NCBI GenBank assembly: GCA_020636045.1
Contig: JACJYP010000005.1
Coordinates: forward strand, 62,001 to 126,000
DNA: 64,000 nucleotides
Direction: 5' to 3'
DNA from: Lewinellaceae bacterium
GTDB taxonomy: Bacteria; Bacteroidota; Bacteroidia; Chitinophagales; Saprospiraceae
Part shown: positions 33,587-42,020 of the stretch, one piece after another
Layout: the number at the start of each line of letters is the position of its first letter
How positions within the stretch are numbered: position 1 is the first letter of the stretch
The notes under the pieces: generated by a model
The model's database searches: none
What the model was told of the DNA's origin: nothing
What the model saw: only the letters and a program-made list of their open reading frames with translations
Made by a program: the position numbers and the translations under genes

Positions 33587-34492
33587 CTATTCCTCGTCCT
33601 CGCCTTTTCCTTTCGGGTGCGCCTGTTCGTACACCTTGAGGAGGCGTTCGATGCTGTTGTGCATATACACCTGCGTGGCGGCGAGGTTGCGGTGCCCGAG
33701 CAGTTCCTTGATGGCATTCAGATCGGCGCCGTGGTTGGAGAGGTGGGTGGCGAAGGAGTGGCGCAGCACGTGCGGACTGCGTTGTTCGGCGGTCGTGATC
33801 GCAGAAAGGTGCTTTCGAACGATGTAATAAATGTTTTCGGGGCTGATCTGTTCCCCTTTTCTGTTGAGGAAAAGCCAGGGCTCGGCCGAACCCGGAAAAG
33901 CATCGCGGCGGATGCGCAAAAAGGTCACGATCAGGTCGCTGAGGTAGCCCGCAACAGGCACCAGGCGCTCTTTGTTGCCTTTCCCCGTAATGCGCAGCAC
34001 CGAGCGCTCCAGATCGATGTCGGCCATTTTCAGTTGCGCGGCCTCGCTGCGGCGAATGCCGGTCGCATACAGCAATTCCAGCAACAGGCGGTGCAACTGC
34101 CCCTTGTAGTCGTCCGAAAAAGGAATATGCGTAAAAAGTGCGGCGATCTGGTTTTCCTGGATGAACACGGGCAGGCGTTTGCCCGTTTTGGGCGCCACTA
34201 CCTTCTGCATGGGGTCTTTTTCGATCCGCCCGCGCTTTTTCAGGAACCGGAAATAGGATTTGAGGCAGGAAAGGCGGCGGTTGATGCTGCGCGCGCTTTG
34301 GCCGTCCTGCATTTGAGCGACCACCCAGGCACGGACGTGGAAATGCCTTACCCCGGCGACCGAGGTAAGGCATTGCTGCTCAGTACAATGAGCGATAAAA
34401 TTTTGCAGATCGCTGCGATAAGCCGTCAGGGTATGTGGGGAAAAACGGCGTTCGAGCGATAAATATCCGAAAAACGACTCTTCGTAGAACAT
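33587..34492 (-). CDS. xerC: Tyrosine recombinase XerC/XerD
   Basis: 301-aa site-specific recombinase, length typical of Xer. It has a SAM-like N-terminal domain (about 1-90) and a catalytic domain with Arg147 (ATGIRRSE), Lys171 (GKGNKERLVP), His241 and Arg244 (HVLRHSFATHL), His267 (LGHRNLAATQVY) and Tyr276. It lies behind rpsU on the same strand, an order common in Bacteroidota, which supports the chromosome-dimer resolution role over a mobile-element integrase. The acidic tail KGKGEDEE is unusual but short. Confidence 0.92.
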   Translation of the reverse strand: MFYEESFFGYLSLERRFSPHTLTAYRSDLQNFIAHCTEQQCLTSVAGVRHFHVRAWVVAQMQDGQSARSINRRLSCLKSYFRFLKKRGRIEKDPMQKVVAPKTGKRLPVFIQENQIAALFTHIPFSDDYKGQLHRLLLELLYATGIRRSEAAQLKMADIDLERSVLRITGKGNKERLVPVAGYLSDLIVTFLRIRRDAFPGSAEPWLFLNRKGEQISPENIYYIVRKHLSAITTAEQRSPHVLRHSFATHLSNHGADLNAIKELLGHRNLAATQVYMHNSIERLLKVYEQAHPKGKGEDEE

Positions 34493-34585
34493 CGGTATGA
34501 GCGACTTGATGCGGTTGAATCGACCCGCCTGGACGTTGCCAAGATAAGCGATTCTGACGAATCAAAGGGGCTCACTGCCCGGCGT

Positions 34586-34780
34586 TTAGTCGTTTTTGTT
34601 TCCGTATGTTTCTTCTTTGTAGATGGCCTTCAGGACCTCGGCCCGGCGCTCTACAGAGGGCTTGGTGAAAGCCTTGCGACGGCGCAGTTCTTTCAGAATG
34701 CCTGCGCGTTCGAATTTGCGTTTGTACTTCTTGAGTACTTTGTCAATGGCTTCGCCGTCTTTGACCTCAACGATGAGCAT
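34586..34780 (-). CDS. rpsU: 30S ribosomal protein S21
   Basis: 64-aa basic protein beginning MLIVEVKDGEAIDKVLKKYKR and containing KELRRRKAFTKPSVERR, the S21 signature. S21 binds the platform of the small subunit near the 3' end of 16S rRNA. It is followed by xerC 93 bases later, with a clear promoter 52-83 bases upstream. Confidence 0.97.
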   Translation of the reverse strand: MLIVEVKDGEAIDKVLKKYKRKFERAGILKELRRRKAFTKPSVERRAEVLKAIYKEETYGNKND

Positions 34781-34831
34781 GTATTTCTACTTAAGTTTTG
34801 GTGAAAAAATAGTTCCCGAAAAATCGGAGCG

Positions 34832-34863
34832 CAAAGATAATTTGTTTTGAGCGATTTTCACAA
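34832..34863 (-). promoter_or_regulatory. Promoter of the rpsU-xerC unit
   Basis: On the minus strand, TTG (34861-34863), a 21-base spacer and TATCTTTG (34832-34839). The resulting leader before rpsU is about 45 nt. Confidence 0.6.
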
Positions 34864-34893
34864 TCCCCCGCCAAACTTTCCTTTGGCCCCGAA

Positions 34894-35796
34894 TTAAAAA
34901 AATATTTCCTGGGCCACGCGGAAGGTATTTGCATGCGCTTCCACGATGTCGGCGATCCGCCGTGAATAGCCGCCGCCCATGCTTACGGCCACGGGAATAC
35001 CATGTTGCCGGCAGAAGGACAACACGTAGCGGTCGCGCTCGCGACAGCCTTCACGACTGATGGCGAGCCTGCCCAACTGATCGGTTTTCAGGATGTCCAC
35101 ACCGCTGAGATAGAAGATAAAGTCGGGCTGGAAAGTGTCGGCGATCCGGGGAAGGTTTTCCCGCAGCAATTGCAAATAAGGCGCGTCGGTCATGCCGTCC
35201 GGCAGGCCGATATCCAGGCTCGAACGTTCCTTTCGAAGGGGATAATTGCGTTCGCCGTGCATGGAAAAGGTAAATACGCGCGGCTCGTCGCGGAAAATGG
35301 CAGCCGTGCCGTTGCCCTGATGTACATCCAGATCGACAATAAGGATGCGCCGGGCCAGATGATGCTCCAGCAGGTAGTTCGCGGCTACGGCCTGATCGTT
35401 GAAACAGCAATACCCTTCGCCACGGTCGGGAAAAGCATGGTGGGTGCCGCCGGCTACATTCATGGCGCAACCGTGCTGCTGCGCGCGTAACGCGCACTGT
35501 AAAGTGCCATTGGCAATGTGGCGGCCGCGGTAAACGAATTTTTCATTGATGGGAAACCCTATGGCGCGTACCTCCTTGTCGCTCAGACGCACTTCCGTGA
35601 GTTTGTCCCAGTATTCTTTCGTATGCGTGAGCAGCGCAACGGATTCCGGCAGCAGTTCGGGGTGAAAAAAGTTCTTTTCCGAAACACTGCCTTCATACAG
35701 CAATTGCTCCGGAATGAGTTCGTATTTGACCATCGGAAAACGATGGCCCTCGGGAAGTTCATATTTGTAGACAGGCGACCAGGCAATATGCAGCAT
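34894..35796 (-). CDS. Histone-deacetylase/AcuC-family deacetylase
   Basis: 300-aa Zn-dependent deacetylase. The ATG at 35796 (MLHIAWSPVYKYELPEGH) is chosen because it matches family N-termini; upstream codons in this frame belong to the preceding gene read out of frame. The active site shows GGTHHAFPDRGEGYCCFND (His119-His120) and VDLDVHQGNG (Asp157, His159), with the third metal Asp in SGVDILKTD, and a late GGGYSRRIADIVEAH. Substrates in bacteria include acetyl-CoA synthetase, acetylpolyamines or unknown acyl-lysines. It starts 8 bases after the PorE-like gene. Confidence 0.92.
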   Translation of the reverse strand: MLHIAWSPVYKYELPEGHRFPMVKYELIPEQLLYEGSVSEKNFFHPELLPESVALLTHTKEYWDKLTEVRLSDKEVRAIGFPINEKFVYRGRHIANGTLQCALRAQQHGCAMNVAGGTHHAFPDRGEGYCCFNDQAVAANYLLEHHLARRILIVDLDVHQGNGTAAIFRDEPRVFTFSMHGERNYPLRKERSSLDIGLPDGMTDAPYLQLLRENLPRIADTFQPDFIFYLSGVDILKTDQLGRLAISREGCRERDRYVLSFCRQHGIPVAVSMGGGYSRRIADIVEAHANTFRVAQEIFF

Positions 35797-35804
35797 ACGG
35801 CGAC

Positions 35805-38243
35805 TCAGAACGGGCAGCCGGGGCAAGGTTCTTTTTTGCCGCGCGGCTGGGAGATCGTCACTCCGGAGCCTGTAATGCGAAATTCGGTCCTTCGGTTCAT
35901 TTGATATTCCGATTCGCTGCAATGCACGCCGTTGGTGCAGTGGTTGACGGGGTGGGTTTCGCCATACCCCTTGCCTGTGAGCCGGTCGCGGGTAATGCCA
36001 TGCTGCGCCAACCATTCCACCACGGCATCGGCGCGGCGCTGCGACAGGTCGAGGTTGTAGTCGTCGGAGCCCCGGGAGTCGGTATGCGACGATATTTCGA
36101 CCTGCAGATCCGGGTTTTCGCGAAGGGTCTGGGCCAGTTTGTCAAGTTCCTGGCGCGAGTCGCTGCGCACCTGCACCTGATCGAAGTCGTAGTATAAATG
36201 CACCAGAAACCCCTGCGAGCCGCGTTCCCAGGTATTTTTCTGGGGCTTGCTGGGTGTGCCGTTGTCGAACAGGATGCCGTTGCGAACGATCAGGCCGTTC
36301 CCGAGGTCGAAGTCTGCCAGCGTGCCATCGGGGTTCAGATAAAGGCCCGTAGCGTCGTCGTACCGGGGGCCGTCTGTTCTGGTATTCACAGGGGTGCCCA
36401 CGATGAAGCCTTCGCCATCCCGGTAAGGCAACAAATTGAGGTTGGCCTTCAAAGTCGCGCTTTTATCGAGGTCTTTCGTGCAGTTGGACTCCGAGGTAGC
36501 GGCGATGAAGCCGTCTTTGCTTGCCCTGACCGTGTAACAGCAGGATTTGTCCAGTTTGAAGGTATAGCGACCGTCCGGGCCCGTGATATAGGCGGTGGCG
36601 GCAGGTTTGCCGCAGTCGTTGCTGATCTCCACGCGCGCATCGCTGGCAGGATAGCCGTCGGTCATATCGAACACGATGCCCTGCAGCACAAAATTTGCCT
36701 GCTTTTGCAAGGGAATCTCGATGCGGGTGATCTCGCCGGGCATTGTTTCGTTGGTGCAGCCGGTCTTCACGATGGGTTCATATCCCTTTTTGCCGACGGA
36801 AAAATCGGCACAATCGGCATAGCGCATATCGAATGCGATCTTGCCGTCAGGCCCGGTCGTCAGGGTCAGGTCGGTTTTGGAGTTGGCAACCGCCGCGCCG
36901 TTGACGGGTATCTTGGTCTGCGCGTCGTATACAAATATCTCCACCGGGGAGGCGCTTTTCTGAAAACCGTAGATATCATCGCGCCCGGCGCCGCCGGGGC
37001 GGTCGGAAGAAAAATAGCCCCAGGTGAGGTCGCCGCCGAAGCAGATGCCGAAGTCGTCGCCCGTAGAGTTCATCGGGAAACCCAGGTTGACCGGCAGGTT
37101 CCATTTGTCGCGCCCGTCGCCCGTGGTGTAATACATATCCAATCCGCCAAGCCCGATGTGGCCGTTGGATGCAAAATACAGGCGGTTGTTAGGGTCTATG
37201 AAGGGAAATATTTCATTGCCTTCCGTATTGACGATCGGACCGAGGTTGATAGCCGGCCCCCAGCGGCCGTTTTCCAGGTAACTGACGTACAGGTCCATGC
37301 CGCCGTATCCGCCGGGCATATTGCTCGAAAAGAAGAGCCGCTGCCCGTCGGCGCTCAGGCTTGGGTGCGCCACACTGTATTCATTCGAATTGAAAGGAAG
37401 TTCGGTGACCCCGGCCCAGCCGCCGTTGCCATCGGTGGTGGCGGAGTATATTTTCAGTTTTACCAACCCCTCGTCGCTGCGGCCCGTTTTGCCGTCAGAG
37501 AAATTGTTTCGGGTAAAATAGATCGTTCGGCCGTCGGCGGCTACGGACACCGACGCCTCATGGTATTTGGTATTGATCTCTTTTGAAAACTTATCGGCAA
37601 TTCCGTAGCGAAAATCGCCCGGGTGGATGCCCGCTATATCAAAAGACGCTTTGTACAGTTCGGCGAACGGATTGCCGGTCCACATGCTGGTGCGCTTGAC
37701 GGGGCCTGCCTGGTCGCGGTCGCTGGCAAAAACGACCGACTGGCCGAGGATGGCGGGGCTGAAGTCGTCGAGGTTGGAGTTGAACGGCATGTGGCTGACC
37801 ACGTAAAAGCCGCGGTTTTTGGTCATCAGTTCTTCTTCGAGGTCACAGGCCCGGGCGAGGTACTGTCCGCGCGCGTCGTCGGGTGCTTCCTTGATATATT
37901 GCTTGAGCCAGACTTTGGCGAGGTCGCATTTCCCGTTGGCCTGTAGCATCATGCCGTAGTAAAGCCTGTGGATAGAGCGGGCATTGGGCATTTGTACGAC
38001 TTGCCCGTACCAGTATTCCGCGTTTTCCGTGTCGTTGATCTTGCGATAGCACTCCGCTATGTTCACTTTGGCTTCGCCGTTGTCCTCTTTCTCAAGTACC
38101 TGCTGGTACAGGGTGATGGCGGTAATGTAATCCAACTCGCGCATGGCGTCGTCGGCCCGGCGCAAAAGGCCGGATTGGGCGTGCGCATTGAATACGCACA
38201 GCAACATGAAGGCGATGAATAAAGGAGTAATTTTATAAACCAT
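35805..38243 (-). CDS. PorE-like OmpA protein with TPR and PD40 repeats
   Basis: 812-aa exported protein with signal MVYKITPLFIAFMLLCVFNAHAQ. TPR-like helices (about 25-130) are followed by a PD40/WD40-like propeller (about 190-450, with repeats such as PSLSADGQRLFFSSN), carboxypeptidase-regulatory-like beta modules (about 450-620) and an OmpA C-terminal domain (about 690-800, EISSHTDSRGSDDYNLDLS). This is the domain order of PorE, which anchors the T9SS to peptidoglycan. The upstream gene is PorP/SprF, its usual partner. Many such paralogues occur per genome, so this pair may serve one secreted adhesin rather than the core machine. Confidence 0.88.
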   Translation of the reverse strand: MVYKITPLFIAFMLLCVFNAHAQSGLLRRADDAMRELDYITAITLYQQVLEKEDNGEAKVNIAECYRKINDTENAEYWYGQVVQMPNARSIHRLYYGMMLQANGKCDLAKVWLKQYIKEAPDDARGQYLARACDLEEELMTKNRGFYVVSHMPFNSNLDDFSPAILGQSVVFASDRDQAGPVKRTSMWTGNPFAELYKASFDIAGIHPGDFRYGIADKFSKEINTKYHEASVSVAADGRTIYFTRNNFSDGKTGRSDEGLVKLKIYSATTDGNGGWAGVTELPFNSNEYSVAHPSLSADGQRLFFSSNMPGGYGGMDLYVSYLENGRWGPAINLGPIVNTEGNEIFPFIDPNNRLYFASNGHIGLGGLDMYYTTGDGRDKWNLPVNLGFPMNSTGDDFGICFGGDLTWGYFSSDRPGGAGRDDIYGFQKSASPVEIFVYDAQTKIPVNGAAVANSKTDLTLTTGPDGKIAFDMRYADCADFSVGKKGYEPIVKTGCTNETMPGEITRIEIPLQKQANFVLQGIVFDMTDGYPASDARVEISNDCGKPAATAYITGPDGRYTFKLDKSCCYTVRASKDGFIAATSESNCTKDLDKSATLKANLNLLPYRDGEGFIVGTPVNTRTDGPRYDDATGLYLNPDGTLADFDLGNGLIVRNGILFDNGTPSKPQKNTWERGSQGFLVHLYYDFDQVQVRSDSRQELDKLAQTLRENPDLQVEISSHTDSRGSDDYNLDLSQRRADAVVEWLAQHGITRDRLTGKGYGETHPVNHCTNGVHCSESEYQMNRRTEFRITGSGVTISQPRGKKEPCPGCPF

Positions 38244-38320
38244 CGGTTTTTAGTTTTAACGGCTTGGTCCGGGGCAGATGGGTTTATAAAGTCGAAATGG
38301 CCTGGATAGTTTATATGGCC

Positions 38321-39319
38321 TCAAAAATAACGAGGCGAGGCGACCCTTTTAACCTTAATATCAAATTCGTAGCCGACCATGATCTCGAACGATCCGTTGT
38401 TGGATTGCTTCAGTTTGCTAAGCGTCAGGTCGTAAGAGGCGCCGACGCGCAATCCGTTGCGAAAATACATGGCTGCCCACAGATCGGCGGAATCATTCGA
38501 CGACTGGCGCAATTCCAGCGCCGTGCGGTAGGACAGGCCGAGCCAGAGGGCCTGCGAGATGAAAAATGAGGCGCCCAGATCGAGTTCGGTAGGGGAGCCG
38601 GTGTTCCTGAAGGCCGAATCATCGCGCCAGGAACTGAATGCGCCCGTGCTTTTGAGCAGGGCCACCGGGCGAAAAATAAGTTGATCGCTGCCGCCGAGGG
38701 GGATAGCGCCCCCGATCGTGGTGTAGTAGTGACGATACGTGCGCGCATACAGCGGCGTATCATCCTGATCGGCTTTCCGGAGGTCGTATTCCAGGATGCG
38801 CGGGCAGCCGGCGCCGACAAAAAAGTTTTCGCTGTAAAACAGTACGCCGCCACCGAAATTGGGCAACCAGCGGTTGATATTTTCACTAAAAGCGACGTCG
38901 TCATTGTCCTCGATCCGCAGTTCCGACCAGTCGCCGCGCCAGTTGGTCACGCTGGTCTGCAGGCCGATCGACAATTTGAACTTTTCCCCCATCTTGATTC
39001 GGTAAGCATACGCCGCGTTGATGTCGAGGGTGCCGCTGGCGCCTGCGTTGTCATTCACCATGCTGAACCCCAGTCCGATCTTGTCGCTGGAAAGCGGCGT
39101 GTGCGCTGACAGCGATTGTGTCGTGGGCGCTCCTTCCAAGCCGATCCATTGCTGCCGGTGGATCAGGTTGAGCGCCAGATGTTCGGCGCTGCCGGCCACG
39201 GCGGGGTTGTAGATCAGGCCGTTAAAAAAATAATTGGTGAACATGGGGTCCTGCTGACCGAAAGCGATCTTTCCGATGGCAAGACAAATGATCAGGGCCG
39301 GAAAAGTAAATTTGTTCAT
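38321..39319 (-). CDS. PorP/SprF family T9SS outer-membrane protein
   Basis: 332-aa outer-membrane beta-barrel. After signal MNKFTFPALIICLAIGKIAFGQ comes the family hallmark QQDPMFTNYFFNGLIYNPAVAGS and HRQQWIGLEGAPTTQ, then alternating strands and a C-terminal EIMVGYEFDI. PorP/SprF proteins help secrete or anchor T9SS substrates at the cell surface. It is the first gene of the PorP, PorE-like, deacetylase run, with a roughly 310-base 5' region. Confidence 0.93.
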   Translation of the reverse strand: MNKFTFPALIICLAIGKIAFGQQDPMFTNYFFNGLIYNPAVAGSAEHLALNLIHRQQWIGLEGAPTTQSLSAHTPLSSDKIGLGFSMVNDNAGASGTLDINAAYAYRIKMGEKFKLSIGLQTSVTNWRGDWSELRIEDNDDVAFSENINRWLPNFGGGVLFYSENFFVGAGCPRILEYDLRKADQDDTPLYARTYRHYYTTIGGAIPLGGSDQLIFRPVALLKSTGAFSSWRDDSAFRNTGSPTELDLGASFFISQALWLGLSYRTALELRQSSNDSADLWAAMYFRNGLRVGASYDLTLSKLKQSNNGSFEIMVGYEFDIKVKRVASPRYF

Positions 39320-39652
39320 GCGGAATAGAAATGCGGCGGAAAACCGATCCGCCAGGATGTTTCACTCAGGAAGCCATGGGGTACGTCAAAGGGTTCGGGC
39401 CGGTTCAGAATGGCGAGGTTCGAGGCGAAAGATCACATCAGGAGAACCCGAACCAGACTGAACCAACCCAACCCATTGTCATTCATATAAAGCTGCGTAA
39501 TGAATTATAAAAAATACTAACCAAACCCTTGCCAAAAGCGCGGGGCTGCCGCTTTTGACGGCAATTTTTTGCGCTATTAACAAAAATGCTGCTGTAATTT
39601 ACCGGTATCGTATAGTTAGAAACCGGCGGAATGGCAAAGATAACGGAATCGC
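39320..39652. other. 333-base gap upstream of porP, structured leader but no gene
   Basis: It contains no convincing coding frame. Seen are a hairpin-like repeat near 39531-39571 (TTGCC...AAAAGCG against CGCTTTT...GGCAA), and GGTTC/GAACC inverted segments around 39390-39470 that could pair in alternative ways. A TATCTTTG box lies on the minus strand at 39635-39642, so most of the gap may be the untranslated leader of porP. Confidence 0.4.
39635..39642 (-). promoter_or_regulatory. TAnnTTTG -7 box possibly driving porP
   Basis: TATCTTTG on the minus strand just after the end of the preceding gene. No clear -33 TTG. If used, the porP leader would be about 310 nt. Confidence 0.35.
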
Positions 39653-40300
39653 TCAGAACGATTGAAGTGTCTCCGACTCGACAAATTCGACGCCTTCCGT
39701 GCCGTTATTGGCATAGTGGATCAGCGCGCGCGCAACTTTCCCGGCATGGATGCCGCGGTAGCGTTTGGGAATGAGCGGGGAGAGTGCCGTGGCCAGCCAG
39801 ATGCCGATCTTTTCTCCCAGCCTGAACTCGCTGCGGTCGCCCAGCAGAATGGACGGGCGTGCGGATACGAAGTGTGTGAATTGCAGGTTCCCGATATTCT
39901 CTTCCAGGTCGCCTTTTGTTTTCAAATAAAAGTTTTTGCTGCTGGCGTCGGCGCCCAGAGACGATACGAGAAGATACTGCTGCACACCGTTCTGTAGGGC
40001 CATACGACCGGCCTCGGTGGGGTATTGGCAGTCAATGCGGTATTGCACTTCTTTGGTGCCCGCCTTGCGCAGGGTGGTGCCGAGTGCACAAAAAAGATCG
40101 TCGCCCTGCATGAGTGCCGGTTCGGGTTCATCGAAGTCGAAGATATGCTGCGTCAGTTTCGGGTGCTGAATATCCAGATTCCGGCGGCCGAGACTGACGA
40201 CCCGGGTGTAGGCAGGGTGTTCGAGCAGTTGGCTGAGCAAATGCGAGCCTACCAGGCCGCTGGCGCCGAGAACAAGCGCGGTCTTCGACTGTTGTTTCAT
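39653..40300 (-). CDS. NAD(P)-binding short-chain oxidoreductase (HTATIP2-like)
   Basis: 215-aa Rossmann-fold protein with GASGLVGSHLLSQLL near the N-terminus (nucleotide-binding glycines at about 13-19), VVSLGRRN for cofactor discrimination, the FCALGTTLRKAG segment and LLVSSLGADASSKNFYLKTKGDLE, typical of the HTATIP2/CC3-like atypical SDR family. Its reaction is unknown. It is transcribed divergently from ffh. Confidence 0.85.
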   Translation of the reverse strand: MKQQSKTALVLGASGLVGSHLLSQLLEHPAYTRVVSLGRRNLDIQHPKLTQHIFDFDEPEPALMQGDDLFCALGTTLRKAGTKEVQYRIDCQYPTEAGRMALQNGVQQYLLVSSLGADASSKNFYLKTKGDLEENIGNLQFTHFVSARPSILLGDRSEFRLGEKIGIWLATALSPLIPKRYRGIHAGKVARALIHYANNGTEGVEFVESETLQSF

Positions 40301-40469
40301 AGATCAAAGGTCGTTCGCTGGCATTAATTTTCCGAGTGAAATACCGGGAAATGGTGCAGAAAATGTACGATCCGGGCGCATGCTTTTGCGCATCGTTTTT
40401 ATTGATCGCAAGGTCTCCCGGTCGGCGCTTCCGGCCGCCGGAATCTGGCATCGAAATAACATTTTTGCC

Positions 40470-40477
40470 TATCTTTG
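40470..40477 (+). promoter_or_regulatory. TAnnTTTG -7 box of ffh
   Basis: TATCTTTG 92 bases before the ffh ATG. The transcript would begin near 40484 and carry the heptanucleotide repeat in its leader. Confidence 0.5.
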
Positions 40478-40527
40478 CCGCCCGAAAATCAAGCGTGCGA
40501 CGTTCACCCTGAAATGATCTGAAAGGA

Positions 40528-40562
40528 CCGTCCGCCGTCTACCGTCCACCGTATTACCGTAA
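40528..40562. repeat. Short heptanucleotide CCGTnnn repeat in the ffh leader
   Basis: CCGTCCG, CCGTCTA, CCGTCCA, then CCGTATTA (one base longer) and CCGTAAA. It is the same family as the two blocks flanking the recN leader and ends 7 bases before the ffh ATG. Confidence 0.75.
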
Positions 40563-40568
40563 AAAAAC

Positions 40569-41936
40569 ATGTTTGAAAGTTTAAGCGATCGCCTGGAGAG
40601 TGCCTTTAAAGTGTTGAGCGGCAACAACCGCATCACCGAACTGAATGTTGCGGAAAGCATCAAGGAGATTCGCCGCGCACTGGTCGCCGCCGACGTCAAC
40701 TACAAGATCGCCAAGGAGTTTACCGACAAGATCAAGGACAAGGCCCTCGGTTCGGAAAACGTGCTGAAAAGTGTGTCGCCGGGCCAGCTGATGGTCAAGA
40801 TCGTGATGGACGAACTGACCGAACTCATGGGCGGCCAAAGCGTGGGTATTAACGTCAAGGGTTCGCCGGGCATCGTGCTCATCGCGGGCCTGCAGGGTTC
40901 CGGTAAAACGACTTTTTCCGGCAAACTGGCCAAATACCTCAAAGAGCAACGCAAACTGAACCCGCTGCTGGTGGCCTGCGACGTGTACCGCCCTGCCGCC
41001 ATCGATCAGCTCACGGTGCTGGGCGACAGCATCAAGGTCAGCATTTACAAGGAGCCGGAAAACAAAAATCCGATCGAGATCGCGAAAAACGCGCTGGCGT
41101 ACGCCAAACAGCACAGCCACAACGTCCTGATCGTGGATACCGCGGGCCGCCTGGCGGTCGATGAGGTGATGATGGATGAAGTGTCGGCCCTGAAAGATAC
41201 CCTCAAACCCACGGAAACGCTTTTCGTGGTGGACTCCATGACCGGTCAGGACGCCGTGAATACCGCCGAGGCTTTCAACACCCGTATCAACTTCGACGGG
41301 GTGGTGCTTACCAAACTCGACGGCGATACACGCGGCGGCGCGGCCCTAAGTATCAAGTATACCGTCGGCAAGCCCATCAAATTCGTTTCCCAGGGTGAAA
41401 AACTCGACGCCCTCGATGTGTTCTACCCCGACCGGATGGCGCAGCGCATCCTCGGCATGGGCGACATCGTGTCGCTGGTGGAAAAGGCGCAGATGGATTT
41501 TGACGAAGAGGAAGCCAAGCGCCTGGAAAAGCGGATGAAGCAGAACAAGTTCGACTTCAACGATTTTCTCGGACAGATGCAGCAGATCAAAAAAATGGGC
41601 GACCTGAAAAATCTGATCAGCATGATCCCGGGTATGGGCAAGGCGCTGAAAGACGCGCCGATCGATGACAAAGCGATCAACCGCGTGGAAGCGATCATTC
41701 AGAGCATGACCCCGCAGGAGCGTTCGAACCCCGACCTGCTCAGCCTGTCGCGCAAAAAGCGCATCGCGCGCGGCTGCGGGCAAAACCTCGATCAGATCAA
41801 CCTGTTCGTCAAGAACTTCAACGATATGCGGAAAATGATGCACCGCATGGCCAATACGCCGATGGGAAAAATGGGGATGCCCGCAGGCATGGGCATGCCG
41901 AAAGGCGGCGGCGGAATGGGCAAATTCAAACGTTGA
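40569..41936 (+). CDS. ffh: Signal recognition particle protein Ffh (SRP54)
   Basis: 455-aa GTPase that binds SRP RNA and signal peptides and delivers ribosomes to FtsY. An N domain (about 1-95) precedes the G domain with GLQGSGKTT (107-115), DTAGRLAVDE, TKLDGDTRGG, and a Met-rich M domain (from about 325, ending MGMPAGMGMPKGGG) with the RNA-binding SRKKRIARGCGQ segment. Length is typical. Its RNA partner gene, ffs, lies 11 kb away in this window. Confidence 0.97.
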   Translation: MFESLSDRLESAFKVLSGNNRITELNVAESIKEIRRALVAADVNYKIAKEFTDKIKDKALGSENVLKSVSPGQLMVKIVMDELTELMGGQSVGINVKGSPGIVLIAGLQGSGKTTFSGKLAKYLKEQRKLNPLLVACDVYRPAAIDQLTVLGDSIKVSIYKEPENKNPIEIAKNALAYAKQHSHNVLIVDTAGRLAVDEVMMDEVSALKDTLKPTETLFVVDSMTGQDAVNTAEAFNTRINFDGVVLTKLDGDTRGGAALSIKYTVGKPIKFVSQGEKLDALDVFYPDRMAQRILGMGDIVSLVEKAQMDFDEEEAKRLEKRMKQNKFDFNDFLGQMQQIKKMGDLKNLISMIPGMGKALKDAPIDDKAINRVEAIIQSMTPQERSNPDLLSLSRKKRIARGCGQNLDQINLFVKNFNDMRKMMHRMANTPMGKMGMPAGMGMPKGGGGMGKFKR

Positions 41937-41960
41937 TCGTTAGAGGATTTCTTTTGTTGA

Positions 41961-42006
41961 TAAAAAAAGCGGGTTGGGAGTCGTCGACTCCCAACCCGCT
42001 TTTCGT
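41961..42006. terminator. Bidirectional terminator between ffh and the Omp28-like gene
   Basis: A perfect 15-bp stem (AGCGGGTTGGGAGTC, loop GTC, complement; 41968-42000) flanked by seven A on one side and TTTCGTTTT on the other, serving both convergent genes. Confidence 0.85.
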
Positions 42007-42020
42007 TTTCGCAGCAGGCG

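Noticed and set aside
33587..34492. Tyrosine recombinase as a mobile-element integrase
   Set aside because: It is cotranscribed with rpsU, has Xer length and motifs, and there is no att-like repeat, tRNA or phage gene nearby.
35797..36015. N-terminal extension of the deacetylase to 36015
   Set aside because: It is Arg/Pro-rich out-of-frame sequence of the preceding PorE-like gene; family N-termini begin at 35796.
36198..37586. A 462-codon open frame on the plus strand opposite the PorE-like gene
   Set aside because: The minus frame has a signal peptide, propeller repeats and an OmpA domain. The plus frame is composition-driven, with no motif or start context.
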